From: Chitinophaga qingshengii
GTDB lineage: Bacteria; Bacteroidota; Bacteroidia; Chitinophagales; Chitinophagaceae
Direction: 5' to 3'
Assembly: GCF_014529935.1 (NCBI RefSeq)
Contig: NZ_JACVFC010000006.1
Coordinates: 62,001-126,000 of the forward strand
DNA: 64,000 nt
The position numbers and the translations under genes are program-made. The notes beneath the pieces were generated by a model. The model was given only the letters and a program-made list of their open reading frames with translations, did not search any database and was not told the origin of the DNA. Shown here one piece after another: positions 36,691 to 45,228 of this stretch (positions are counted from its first letter, which is position 1; the number at the start of each line of letters is the position of its first letter).

Positions 36691-37455
36691 TTATTCCTTG
36701 TCCAGAAACAGGTGGAAGGTGTCGCCTCTCAGGCCTACACGCATTGCTTCCAGGGAGATCACCTCATTAGGAGCGAGGTTACCCAGGTTAGCGTTGCACC
36801 CTACCAGTTCCAGGAAGTACAGCTGTTGCGCTTTCTGAGGTGCTTCCCAGATGATTTTTTCAGCCGGGATCTGGGTCAGGATTTCCTGTACCAGGCCTTC
36901 GCGTACTTCGCCGGTACCGCGGTAGATACCTACGTTACCGCTTTCGCGGGCTTCTGCGATCACATAGGTTGCGCCGGCAGACAGTTCCGCTCTCATTAAT
37001 TCAATCCATTTATAGGGAGGGATAATATGTTCCGCATCTTTGGAGCCTACCTCACTCAGTACCAGTCCGACTTTGGACAGTTTTTCGATGTAACCGCATT
37101 TTTCCGCATGCGGGATGATGATAGAACCATCAGACACCTCCATGTAAGTAATACCAAAATCTTTCACCAGTTTCACATATTCATCAAACTGATTACGGAT
37201 CAGAAATGCTTCAAACAAAGTACCGCCAAAATATACCGGAATGTTAGCCGACTGGTAAAGCTCAATTTTTGCGCGCAGGTTAGGCGTGACAAATGCAGTA
37301 CCAAAGCCGAGTTTCAGGATATCTACATGAGGTCCCGACGCCGATAAAAAATTTCTTGCTTCTTCCAAACTAAGCCCCTTGTCCATCACCATGGTCAGCC
37401 CATGGGTGCGGGGTTTCTGCGTCCTTTCCGGGATTTGTGTCAGATTAAAATTCAT
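36691..37455 (-). CDS. Phosphosulfolactate synthase (ComA family)
   Basis: 254 residues, the family length. Recognisable blocks are LTMVMDKGLSLEEARNFL, VDILKLGFGTAFV, IPVYFGGTLFEAFL, YMEVSDGSIIIPHAEK, YVIAEARESGNVGIY and NLGNLAPNEVISLEAMRVGL. ComA adds sulfite to phosphoenolpyruvate to give (2R)-phospho-3-sulfolactate, the first step of coenzyme M synthesis in methanogens. Bacterial homologues (for example B. subtilis YitC) make sulfolactate. Bacteroidota have no coenzyme M pathway of that kind, so the product here probably feeds another sulfonate. ComB and ComC homologues are not adjacent. Confidence 0.88.
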   Translation of the reverse strand: MNFNLTQIPERTQKPRTHGLTMVMDKGLSLEEARNFLSASGPHVDILKLGFGTAFVTPNLRAKIELYQSANIPVYFGGTLFEAFLIRNQFDEYVKLVKDFGITYMEVSDGSIIIPHAEKCGYIEKLSKVGLVLSEVGSKDAEHIIPPYKWIELMRAELSAGATYVIAEARESGNVGIYRGTGEVREGLVQEILTQIPAEKIIWEAPQKAQQLYFLELVGCNANLGNLAPNEVISLEAMRVGLRGDTFHLFLDKE

Positions 37456-37638
37456 TTGAAATATTTTTATCTTCTTATTGGTCAGTAAAACACATACTAT
37501 TTACCTCACCTGGCAAGTTGGGATAGTGTAGCTGCAATTTTAATAACCGGAAATACAATGGCTTATGTCCATGACAATTTAAAAAGCCGGCGCAAAAATA
37601 AGAAGACTATACTTTATTTTAAAAGTAAATAACATTGG

Positions 37639-39060
37639 TTAACGTTTCCTGCGGTATTGAGCGATCAGGTCAACCACACTCACATGCTGTAAAATCGCGG
37701 GATCCAGCTCCACCAGCTTCTTCAGGATTTTGGGTGCCTGTTGCAGCGCGGTTTCCAGGTGCAACAGTCCTTCCTTCGTTTTACCCATGGCAATAAAAAT
37801 AGCGGCACGGTAATACTGGAACACCGGTTTTCTGCCTGCTTTTTCTTCGGCGGCAGCCAGTTGTTCCATCGCTTCTTCCAGAAAACCAAACACATACAAC
37901 CCTTTCACCAGTTCCTGCCAGGGCTGGGCGCTCTTGGGGCGGATACGGACGGCATTCACAAAATGCTGCAGGGCCTCTTTTTCCTGGCTCAGCTGCAGAT
38001 AACATTCGCCCAGGCTCATGTTGTATTCTGCACTCTGTTTGTTTATTTTCAAGGCACTCTGCAATGATTTGGCGGCATTCTCCCAGTTTTCCTCCATCAT
38101 GTAGGCAACGGCTATCTTGTAATACAATTTGTCGTCGCTGGGGCTCAGATGGGAAGCTTTCCGGTAATAATAACGGGCCTGGGTATATTTACGTTGCCGT
38201 TCATAACAATGACCGATCGCCTCATAAATCACGTCTTCCGGCTTGGCAATTTCAAGATGTTTCTGCAACACCTCAATAGCATCGGCGTACTTACGTAAAC
38301 GGATATAGGCATCGCCCATGTTACGATAGGCGTAGTCAAATTTCTCGTCGATGGCTACGGCATACTGGTAAGCATCAATCGCTTTCTCATACAGCTTCAG
38401 GCCCTGATAGGCCGTACCCAGGTTAAACCAGGCCAGGTGGTTGAACGGATGTTCATCAATGATCTGTGTATGCAAACGGATACTCTCTTCGTTTCTACCG
38501 GTAAACTCCGTCCAGAAACAGATCTTGTGCAACGCTTCCTCATTATTGGGCTCGTGTTCCAGCGCCATTTTCAGGCAGTCGAACACTTTCTCGAATTCCT
38601 CCCAGTCATCGTATACGTCTGCCAGTTCCAGCAACAACTCCGTCTTATCCTCCCCTTCAAACTGGTCAATCTGTTCATTCAGTACATCCGCGGCCTTCTG
38701 ATGCTGGTTCAGTGCCAGGTATACGTCGGTCTGCAGGATATACAGATTGATATCGTTGCGGTCCAGTAAAGCGGCTTTATCCAGTAAATTAAGGGCTTCT
38801 TTGTACTTTTTGGTTTCTATCAGTAAGTTGGCCTTTTTGAGAAGTAGGGTTGACGAATATGGGAACTGCGCTATGGCTATTTCGGCGGCTTGCAATGCAA
38901 TCGGCATTTCGTCCTGCTCGTCATAATAGTCTATGATCTGTTCAAAGGAGTCCTCGTCCAGAAAAGAGTGAGATTTACCCGCCCTCAGATTTTCAAACTG
39001 CTGCAACAAGTCTCTCAGATCATCAAAATCCTCGTTTAAAAAAGAAAAATCTTTACTCAT
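37639..39060 (-). CDS. Tetratricopeptide repeat protein
   Basis: 473 residues, no signal peptide, acidic N-terminus (FSFLNEDFDDLRDLLQQFENL). About ten consecutive TPR units cover residues 60-440 (for example AWFNLGTAYQGLKLYEKAIDAYQ, split here; AYRNMGDAYIRLRKYADA; AEYNMSLGECYLQLSQEKEA). TPR arrays bind other proteins; the partner is unknown. It stands alone with 183 bp to the ComA-type gene and is divergent from a small secreted protein. Confidence 0.88.
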   Translation of the reverse strand: MSKDFSFLNEDFDDLRDLLQQFENLRAGKSHSFLDEDSFEQIIDYYDEQDEMPIALQAAEIAIAQFPYSSTLLLKKANLLIETKKYKEALNLLDKAALLDRNDINLYILQTDVYLALNQHQKAADVLNEQIDQFEGEDKTELLLELADVYDDWEEFEKVFDCLKMALEHEPNNEEALHKICFWTEFTGRNEESIRLHTQIIDEHPFNHLAWFNLGTAYQGLKLYEKAIDAYQYAVAIDEKFDYAYRNMGDAYIRLRKYADAIEVLQKHLEIAKPEDVIYEAIGHCYERQRKYTQARYYYRKASHLSPSDDKLYYKIAVAYMMEENWENAAKSLQSALKINKQSAEYNMSLGECYLQLSQEKEALQHFVNAVRIRPKSAQPWQELVKGLYVFGFLEEAMEQLAAAEEKAGRKPVFQYYRAAIFIAMGKTKEGLLHLETALQQAPKILKKLVELDPAILQHVSVVDLIAQYRRKR

Positions 39061-39194
39061 TAATGTAAATATAAGACTTTTATGTATCCGCCAAATTGCA
39101 GCGCCAGATACCGTTTATAATTTTTTTAACATTTTATTAAGATTTTGTTGTAAATTGCGTTAAGAATTTGTTATATAAAGGATAGAAAAGTTCG

Positions 39195-39202
39195 TATATT
39201 TG
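39195..39202 (+). promoter_or_regulatory. -7 box directly before a small secreted protein gene
   Basis: TATATTTG fits TAnnTTTG and ends 7 nt before the ATG at 39210. The nearest TTTG (39167-39170) is 24 nt upstream, slightly far. Confidence 0.4.
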
Positions 39203-39209
39203 TGTTACA

Positions 39210-39608
39210 ATGAAAACGCATATCAACATATCAAAGACCTTTTCATTGTCCTGTCTTTTAGCAGGAGCTATGGCTCTGTTCGCTATAAGCGCGCTGGCCA
39301 ACAATTCCATGTTGCCCTCCGATAATGAAAAAGAAAAGGCGAAGAAAACCGACAACACGCATTTTGTGTTGAATACCGCCATGCCCAAAACCAATCTCGC
39401 CCTGGATGCCGGCTACCGGTTTACAGGCAGCTACAATTCAAACTTTAAGTTCACCAATACCAATGTGATCAACTTTCAGTCTGTAATGTCCTATACCAAG
39501 GGTAATACGACTTATGTAGTGCCTTACACTGTACAACCTATACAGCAGCCACCAGGCAACATGAACTTTCAAAAACTGCAGATCATTCTGCCGCTTAAGA
39601 AAGGATAA
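39210..39608 (+). CDS. Small secreted protein of unknown function
   Basis: 132 residues. Signal peptide with cleavage after LAGAMALFAISALA, a charged stretch (SDNEKEKAKKTDN), then a beta-rich part (YRFTGSYNSNFKFTNTN, TYVVPYTVQPIQQPPGN) ending LQIILPLKKG. I recognise no family. It has its own terminator and a -7 box next to the start codon, which supports it being a real, separately transcribed gene. Confidence 0.6.
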   Translation: MKTHINISKTFSLSCLLAGAMALFAISALANNSMLPSDNEKEKAKKTDNTHFVLNTAMPKTNLALDAGYRFTGSYNSNFKFTNTNVINFQSVMSYTKGNTTYVVPYTVQPIQQPPGNMNFQKLQIILPLKKG

Positions 39609-39635
39609 CTTTAACGTTTCTTCAAATACAAATAG

Positions 39636-39666
39636 GGGCCTATCAGCATTGATAGGCCTTTTTATT
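39636..39666 (+). terminator. Terminator after the small secreted protein gene
   Basis: Stem GGCCTATCA / TGATAGGCC with a 4-nt loop, followed by TTTTTATTTCT. Confidence 0.82.
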
Positions 39667-39671
39667 TCTCC

Positions 39672-39866
39672 CCGGGGCTGAAGCCATGAAGCCCTAAGCT
39701 ACGATGTTATTCAGGCCCCTTCGCACTCAAAATTCAATTATTAACGGATTGTATCCATCTTAGACCAGGGGACTTGAAACACCATACTTTTTTTGCAAGA
39801 TTCCTATTGTTTACGAGAGACAAACGTCGTAGCCCAAGAGCCAGGGCTACCTTGGGTTGGCGGCTA
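39672..39866. repeat. REP-like palindromic region
   Basis: GGGGCTGAA and TTCAGGCCCC (about 39673-39720) pair with one bulge; GTAGCCC (39829-39835) and GGGCTAC (39844-39850) form a perfect hairpin, with CCCAAG and CTTGGG overlapping it. The segment between has no gene. It resembles interspersed palindromic repeats of Bacteroidota; the stop codon of the next gene lies at its edge. Confidence 0.45.
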
Positions 39867-39869
39867 GCG

Positions 39870-40517
39870 CTACATCCGCTTCATTTCCTCCGGGCTCACC
39901 ACCTTATACCCTGTCTTCGGTACGTCAAAATAAGAGGCGGGGATGGGGAACAACTCTACCTTGGTAGCCACTACACGCATTTTAGAGCCTGTTTTCGTCA
40001 CTATTTCGAATTCAAGGGGCATACCCTTCAGATTCACAAAACGGCGGTTATATTGCCTGTTTTCGGGCACCAGGTCGGGCGTATAATACACTTCGAAAGT
40101 AGCCCCGTCCGGCATAACCCCCAGGGCTTTTTTACAGTTATAACCAGCTATTTTCCGGGTTTCAGCCTGATCTTTGAACTGTACGTTCTCAAACTGCTTC
40201 AGCTCCTTTTCGTATTGCTCTTTACTGGCGCGGATCAGGTAACGGTTACCATGCTGGTCTATCAGCGTAGTCATGCTCTCATCCTTGCTGTTAATCAGGT
40301 AAGTATATTTAACAATGTTGAAATCCATATCTATCCTGCTCAACTGCCCCCGCATATATTGGGTCAGCGTACTTCCTTCCTGCATGGCATCTTTTTGTGC
40401 TTCCTCAGGCGGCAGGTCAATCTTATAAACAATCTTGGCGTCGGAAACGACGCGTTGTGCCAGTATAGGGCTGGTTATCCACAGCAGAAAATATGTTAAA
40501 AACAACCGGTATGACAT
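39870..40517 (-). CDS. Secreted GLPGLI/DUF4412-like protein
   Basis: 215 residues from MSYRLFLTYFLLWITSPILA at 40517; the longer frame is not signal-like. The mature protein has VVSDAKIVYKIDLPPEEAQ, GQLSRIDMDFNIVKYTYL, KIAGYNCKKALGVMPDG and VEVYYTPDLVPENRQY-like FEVYYTPDLVPENRQY. This is the pattern of GLPGLI/DUF4412 proteins: a short beta-rich periplasmic protein with a KIAGYNCKKA block. The function of the family is unknown. It lies 40 bp after the enoyl-CoA hydratase gene on the same strand. Confidence 0.75.
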   Translation of the reverse strand: MSYRLFLTYFLLWITSPILAQRVVSDAKIVYKIDLPPEEAQKDAMQEGSTLTQYMRGQLSRIDMDFNIVKYTYLINSKDESMTTLIDQHGNRYLIRASKEQYEKELKQFENVQFKDQAETRKIAGYNCKKALGVMPDGATFEVYYTPDLVPENRQYNRRFVNLKGMPLEFEIVTKTGSKMRVVATKVELFPIPASYFDVPKTGYKVVSPEEMKRM

Positions 40518-40557
40518 AGTCGTGGTGTGTTGGTGAGTGGTTGATCGCTGGTACAGG

Positions 40558-41343
40558 TTACCATACAAGCTTTTCTTTTTGCAGAAACGCAGCTATCCCG
40601 CGTTTACAGTCTTCATGTCCCCGGGTGGCAGCATTCAGTTGCGCCGCATGCTCCAGCCCGTCTTGTATAGGTAAGTCCAACACTGTGCCAATCAATTTTT
40701 TGGTTACTTTAAGGGAGTTGGCGGAAGCGTCGTTACACAGACTGGCAGCCACTTTAGCCACATGCCCGCGAATTTCCGCGGCAGAGACAACGGCGGTAAT
40801 CAGGCCATCATGGGCGGCTTTTTCAGCGGTCACCAACCGGCCGGTCAGTAATAACTCCCTGGCTCTTCCCTCTCCTATCTTCCTTACCAGGAAAACGGCT
40901 ACCAACGCGGGAATAAAGCCAATTTTCACTTCGGTGTAGCCCATCATCGCTTCAGGTACAGCATAACTCAGGTCGCAAACCGTTACCAGACCGCAACCGC
41001 CGGCTACTGCATGACCTTCTACCTGGGCTATCACTACTTTATCAAGCTGATAAATTTCCCGGAAAAGCAGCATCAGCTCCCGCGAATCAGCCAGGTTTTC
41101 ATCATAGGTGTTTTGCTGCAACTGCTGCAGGTATTCCAGGTCAGCCCCCGCGCAGAAAGCCTCGCCATTGCCTTTCAAAACAATCACTTTCACGGCTGTA
41201 TCTGCGTTCGCCCGGACAAATGCCTGCCTAAGCTCCGCTACCAGCTGACCATTCAGCGCATTCCGCTTATCGGGCCGGTTCAGGGTGATCGTGGCGATCC
41301 GGGACGCCACCTCATATTGCAACAAGTTGAACTCCATAACCAT
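40558..41343 (-). CDS. Enoyl-CoA hydratase/isomerase family protein
   Basis: 261 residues. LNRPDKRNALNGQL, the oxyanion-hole segments GEAFCAGADLEYL and GHAVAGGCGLVTVCDL, and YTEVKIGFIPALV (with a likely catalytic Glu) identify a crotonase. The closest look is to methylglutaconyl-CoA hydratase-type enzymes of leucine degradation, but the substrate is uncertain. Two in-frame ATGs (41343 and 41337) are possible. It lies 70 bp downstream of pafA with a hairpin between. Confidence 0.9.
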   Translation of the reverse strand: MVMEFNLLQYEVASRIATITLNRPDKRNALNGQLVAELRQAFVRANADTAVKVIVLKGNGEAFCAGADLEYLQQLQQNTYDENLADSRELMLLFREIYQLDKVVIAQVEGHAVAGGCGLVTVCDLSYAVPEAMMGYTEVKIGFIPALVAVFLVRKIGEGRARELLLTGRLVTAEKAAHDGLITAVVSAAEIRGHVAKVAASLCNDASANSLKVTKKLIGTVLDLPIQDGLEHAAQLNAATRGHEDCKRGIAAFLQKEKLVW

Positions 41344-41356
41344 AAAGAATTATGCA

Positions 41357-41386
41357 GTACGGATGGCCAAAAGGACCATCCGTACT
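41357..41386. other. Hairpin between pafA and the enoyl-CoA hydratase gene
   Basis: Arms AGTACGGATGG and CCATCCGTACT flank a short loop. No T-tract follows on either strand, so it may stabilise or process mRNA rather than terminate it. Confidence 0.4.
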
Positions 41387-41413
41387 TTCCAAAGCAATAT
41401 AAGGAATAAACTT

Positions 41414-43084
41414 TTAATGAGTAATCTCCTGGATCACTTGTCCAACGTTGCCGCTAGGCATCTGGATTTGCAGCAGGGCGGCGAGTGTAGGGGCAATATC
41501 GGTCATACCGACAGTACGGTTGGTTTTACCTGGCTGTACACCCCAACCCATCCATACCAGCGGGATATGCGCGTCGTAAGGGTACCATAAACCGTGTGTA
41601 GTACCGGTTTTGCCACCATCGATGTAGGCAGGAGCCAGCACTACCTGGATGTCGCCGCTTCTTTTGGTGTTATAACCGTTGGTCATCATAGTGCGGATGG
41701 GTTCCGGTAATACGGTCACCATCAGGTCGCGGATCGGGAATACTTTGGCAATAGCCGGAGATTTCTGCAGCGTAGTGATCATGAACCGCTCAATATCGTT
41801 GTAGTTTTTGCCGGAAGCTTCAATGGCATCATGGTTCATCCAGAACTGATAGTTATCCACCGCTTTGATGGCGTCTTTTACGCCAAATTTCGCAGCAATT
41901 TTATCATTCAGGTCTTTCATGGCTGCCTGGTCGCTCCAGGTGCCGCCCGGTAGTTTGTTTTCTTCCAGGAAGCCCGGCACGTGGGCAACGCCATGATCCG
42001 CAGTAATGAAAAACAGGTACTGCCCTTTGCCGATGTGAGCGTCGAGGTATTGGAAGAAAGTAGCCAGGTCATGGTCCAGGCGCAGGTAAGTATCTTCTGC
42101 TTCGATGGAGTTAGGTCCAAACTGGTGTCCTACGTAGTCGGTGGAAGAAAGGCTGATGGCGAGGAAGTCGGTTACGGCGCCTTTACCCATATTATAGGCT
42201 TCCATGGCCTTTTTGGCAAATTCCAGGGTCATGGTATTACCGAAGGGAGAGGCGGAAATAGCGCTGTTGGCAATACCACTCAGGTCATGCGGGAAAGAAG
42301 TACCGGTAGTGCTGTTTTTATACTTTCCTTCATAGGCTTTTTCATCTGCCGTACTGAGGGTATAAGTCGCGGCCGGATACAGAGTGGTCCACGGTTTCGC
42401 GAGATACTGCTGCGGCCATTTTTCGTTATTGAACTGCTGTGCCCAGGCTGGCAGTTCGTTCATATAGTAAGAGCTGGTTACCCAGTTACCGGTGCTGCCG
42501 TCGTACCAATAAGCGGCGTTGGCGCTATGGCCGGCAGGCAGGATGGCGCCGCGGTCTTTGATGGCTACGCCCACTACTTTACTCTGGAAGTGGTTGGACA
42601 GGCGCAGTTCATCGCCGATGGTGGTCACCAGCATATTACGCGGACTCATTTTACCGGCGCCGGAGCTGCTGCCCACGGTGCTCATGGTGGTATCTTCCGC
42701 GCAGTACATGGTACGTCCTATCTCAGGACTGTACCAGGTGTTGCCGATAATGCCGTGTACGGCCGGTACGGAGCCGGTATACACGCAGGTATGGCCACAG
42801 GCGGTGATGGTGGGTGTATAGTTGATCAGCGTATTTTCGCAGGAAAATCCTTCCCGCAACAGTCTTTTAAAGCCTCCGGCAGCATACCTGTTGCTGTAGC
42901 GGTACAGGTAGTCCCAGCGCATCTGGTCTACTACCATACCTACGATCAGCTTCGGTTTGGCAGTTGTTTTGCTGTTTTTGGCTGTCGCCAGATGATTGAA
43001 TGGTTTTGGTGAAGTGGCCTTTTGTGCCTGAAGGCCTGAAGCGGCGATAAACAGGGCAAAGCCAAGCAGGTAAATCCTTTTCAT
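41414..43084 (-). CDS. pafA: Alkaline phosphatase, PafA type
   Basis: 556 residues with signal peptide (IYLLGFALFIAASGLQAQ). It aligns with the phosphate-irrepressible phosphatase PafA: metal ligand Asp53 in VVDQMRWDYL, nucleophile Thr94 in PTITACGHT, Asn115 in GIIGN, and Lys176 and Arg178 in IKDRGAIL, the pair that marks monoesterase activity in PafA. C-terminal metal ligands lie in FITADHGVAHV and GTTHGLWY. It releases phosphate from monoesters in the periplasm. Divergent from the alpha-oxoamine synthase gene with overlapping promoters. Confidence 0.92.
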   Translation of the reverse strand: MKRIYLLGFALFIAASGLQAQKATSPKPFNHLATAKNSKTTAKPKLIVGMVVDQMRWDYLYRYSNRYAAGGFKRLLREGFSCENTLINYTPTITACGHTCVYTGSVPAVHGIIGNTWYSPEIGRTMYCAEDTTMSTVGSSSGAGKMSPRNMLVTTIGDELRLSNHFQSKVVGVAIKDRGAILPAGHSANAAYWYDGSTGNWVTSSYYMNELPAWAQQFNNEKWPQQYLAKPWTTLYPAATYTLSTADEKAYEGKYKNSTTGTSFPHDLSGIANSAISASPFGNTMTLEFAKKAMEAYNMGKGAVTDFLAISLSSTDYVGHQFGPNSIEAEDTYLRLDHDLATFFQYLDAHIGKGQYLFFITADHGVAHVPGFLEENKLPGGTWSDQAAMKDLNDKIAAKFGVKDAIKAVDNYQFWMNHDAIEASGKNYNDIERFMITTLQKSPAIAKVFPIRDLMVTVLPEPIRTMMTNGYNTKRSGDIQVVLAPAYIDGGKTGTTHGLWYPYDAHIPLVWMGWGVQPGKTNRTVGMTDIAPTLAALLQIQMPSGNVGQVIQEITH

Positions 43085-43166
43085 TAGATATTATTACTTT
43101 TTATAAGATAAATATATTTTTGCAGGTAGAGCCCGTTAAGCAAAAGAAGCATTAAAATGACGCCGG

Positions 43167-43195
43167 CAAATGTAATCGAAGTTTAGGGAACACAA
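43167..43195 (-). promoter_or_regulatory. Promoter of pafA
   Basis: Minus strand TTG (43195-43193), 18-nt spacer, TACATTTG (43174-43167); leader of about 80 nt. Confidence 0.5.
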
Positions 43196-43211
43196 TATTT
43201 TAATACCTTTG
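43182..43211 (+). promoter_or_regulatory. Promoter of the alpha-oxoamine synthase gene
   Basis: TTTA (43182-43185), 18-nt spacer, TACCTTTG (43204-43211). It overlaps the -33 region of the divergent pafA promoter. Confidence 0.55.
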
Positions 43212-43256
43212 TGTCCTCTTTTTATAAAAGCATTTAACTATTACATAATATAGCGT

Positions 43257-44498
43257 ATGGATATTTTCGAGAAACTGCTGAAACACATGGGCCCCATTGG
43301 GGAGCATTCAGACAGAGCCCATGGCTATTTCGCATTTCCTAAACTGGAAGGTGAAATAGGCCCCCGCATGAAATTCCGGGGCAATGAAAAGATAGTTTGG
43401 AGCCTCAACAACTACCTGGGGCTGGCCAATCTGCCGGAAGTACGGGCTACCGATGCAAAGGCAGCTGCCGACTTTGGCCTGGCCGCGCCGATGGGCGCCC
43501 GCATGATGAGCGGTAACACCAACTATCACGAACAGCTCGAGCGAGAACTGTCCGACTACATGGGTAAAGAAGATACCACCTTGCTGAACTACGGCTACCA
43601 GGGCATTATGAGCGCCATCGACGCTATATGCGGCCGCAGGGACGTGATTGTATACGATGCGGAATGCCATGCCAGTATCCTGGACGGCTTACGCCTCCAC
43701 CCCGGTAAACGTTATGTGTTCAAACACAACGATATCGAAGATTGTGAAAAACAACTGAGACGCGCAACAGAACTGGCTAACGCACAAGGTGGCGGTATCC
43801 TCGTGGTGACGGAAGGCGTATTCGGTATGGCCGGCGATCAGGGTAAACTGAAAGAAATTGCTGCACTGAAAGATAAATTTGAATTCCGCCTGCTGGTAGA
43901 CGACGCCCACGGCTTCGGTACCATGGGTAAAACCGGCGCCGGTACCGGCGAAGAACAAGGTGTTCAGGATAAAATCGATCTGCTGTTCAATACTTTCGCT
44001 AAATCCGGCGCTTCTATCGGCGCTTTCATCAGCGGCGAAAAAGCCATCATCAACTACCTGCGTTATAATATGCGCTCCCAGATCTTCGCGAAATCTATTC
44101 CGCTGCCTATCGTAATCGGCCACCTGAAAAGAGTGGAACTGATGCGCAAACACCCGGAAATGAAAGCGAAACTGTGGGAAAATGTGAATAAACTGCAGAA
44201 TGGCCTGAAAGCCCGCGGTTTTAACATCGGTAAAACCAACTCCCCTGTTACGCCTATCTACCTGCAGGGCGATATTCCGGAAGCCACCGCTATGTGCCTG
44301 GACCTCCGCGAAAACTACAACATCTTCTGCTCTATCGTGGTATACCCCGTTATCCCGAAAGGCCAGATCATCTACCGCCTCATTCCAACTGCTGCTCACA
44401 CAGATGAAGATATCGAACTGACCCTGAAAGCTTTCAGCGAAACCAAAGCCAAGCTCGACGAGAAAGTTTACCAGGTGGCAGAAATTCCAATGGTATAA
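43257..44498 (+). CDS. Alpha-oxoamine synthase (serine/cysteate acyltransferase-like, PLP enzyme)
   Basis: 413 residues. Lys249 in FNTFAKSGAS is the PLP lysine; His138 in ECHAS stacks on the cofactor and the DDAHG block (215-219) holds the pyridine-nitrogen aspartate. These enzymes condense an amino acid with an acyl thioester: serine palmitoyltransferase, cysteate acyltransferase, 2-amino-3-ketobutyrate CoA ligase, BioF. The long N-terminal part HGYFAFPKLEGEIGPRMKF is typical of a Bacteroidota clade that includes sphingolipid/sulfonolipid-type enzymes. Which amino acid it uses cannot be decided here. Monocistronic with promoter and terminator. Confidence 0.88.
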   Translation: MDIFEKLLKHMGPIGEHSDRAHGYFAFPKLEGEIGPRMKFRGNEKIVWSLNNYLGLANLPEVRATDAKAAADFGLAAPMGARMMSGNTNYHEQLERELSDYMGKEDTTLLNYGYQGIMSAIDAICGRRDVIVYDAECHASILDGLRLHPGKRYVFKHNDIEDCEKQLRRATELANAQGGGILVVTEGVFGMAGDQGKLKEIAALKDKFEFRLLVDDAHGFGTMGKTGAGTGEEQGVQDKIDLLFNTFAKSGASIGAFISGEKAIINYLRYNMRSQIFAKSIPLPIVIGHLKRVELMRKHPEMKAKLWENVNKLQNGLKARGFNIGKTNSPVTPIYLQGDIPEATAMCLDLRENYNIFCSIVVYPVIPKGQIIYRLIPTAAHTDEDIELTLKAFSETKAKLDEKVYQVAEIPMV

Positions 44499-44520
44499 GC
44501 TATTTATCAGCTTTTTATAT

Positions 44521-44553
44521 AAAAAGCCTTCCTGCTAGCAGGAAGGCTTTTTT
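44521..44553. terminator. Terminator after the alpha-oxoamine synthase gene
   Basis: AAAAAGCCTTCCTGC / GCAGGAAGGCTTTTTT, nearly perfect palindrome; probably serves the convergent gene at 44567 as well. Confidence 0.88.
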
Positions 44554-44566
44554 ATTATCACGTTGA

Positions 44567-45118
44567 TTATACGCTAAACCGCTTTCCATCAATCCTCTTT
44601 CTCCCATACAACTCATATGATATACCCTGCTCTTCCCATATCGCAAAAAGTGTATTCATCGCACTAAGGTGTTGCTCATAAAACATCAGCCCTATCCTGA
44701 TTTCTTCCCCTTCGTATCGGAATACAAGCTCACTCTTGTCCCCGTCACTATAGTCCGGCACTTTCATCCCCGAACGCACGCGAACTGGTTCCAACTCCAT
44801 CCACATATACCCCCGAAAATACAGTTTGAGATCTGTTATCGTTGAAAGCTGATACCTGGTTGTATCCGCGCCTGAAGCAACAATAATCTCCTGATCAGTC
44901 AACGCACACGCTCCTATTTCCTTATACCGATCGAAAAAATTCTGCACCACAGCAGCCAGCATAAAACAGCCGCCGGCATAGATACCGAGAAACCTGACAC
45001 TGTCAATAAGTAAAGCAGTTATAGAAACAATCAAACCAACTGCGAATAAAAGCCACAACGCCCTTACCACCAGGGGTACATACCTTTTCACAACCGTAAA
45101 GCGAACATAAAATTGCAT
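44567..45118 (-). CDS. Membrane protein of unknown function
   Basis: 183 residues from the ATG at 45118 (MQFYVRFTVVKRYVPLV), which is preceded by GGAG at 5 nt, a rare Shine-Dalgarno-like site here; the longer frame needs a TTG. Two membrane helices (ALWLLFAVGLIVSITALLI, FLGIYAGGCFMLAAVVQNFF) are followed by a beta-rich domain (EIIVASGADTTRYQLSTITDLKLYF) that recalls bacterial PH domains. No further clue to function. Confidence 0.6.
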   Translation of the reverse strand: MQFYVRFTVVKRYVPLVVRALWLLFAVGLIVSITALLIDSVRFLGIYAGGCFMLAAVVQNFFDRYKEIGACALTDQEIIVASGADTTRYQLSTITDLKLYFRGYMWMELEPVRVRSGMKVPDYSDGDKSELVFRYEGEEIRIGLMFYEQHLSAMNTLFAIWEEQGISYELYGRKRIDGKRFSV

Positions 45119-45195
45119 AGGGACTCCATTTTCCGGGTTAAAAACAGATATTGATGAGTTCGTTAACAAAACTACTTCAAAAACAGGATCATCTA

Positions 45196-45228
45196 AAATA
45201 ACAAAAGGGCTGAGTTTCCTCAGCCCTA
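45196..45228 (-). terminator. Orphan terminator on the minus strand
   Basis: Minus-strand stem AGGGCTGA / TCAGCCCT followed by TTTGTTATTTT. It lies upstream of the gene at 44567-45118, so it would end a minus-strand transcript coming from 45229-45690, where no intact gene is seen. Confidence 0.55.

Noticed and set aside
41357..41386. Hairpin downstream of pafA as a rho-independent terminator
   Set aside because: The stem is good, but neither strand has a T-tract after it, so I list it only as a hairpin.
41981..43012. 343-codon open frame on the plus strand
   Set aside because: Antisense to pafA, whose active-site residues are all present.
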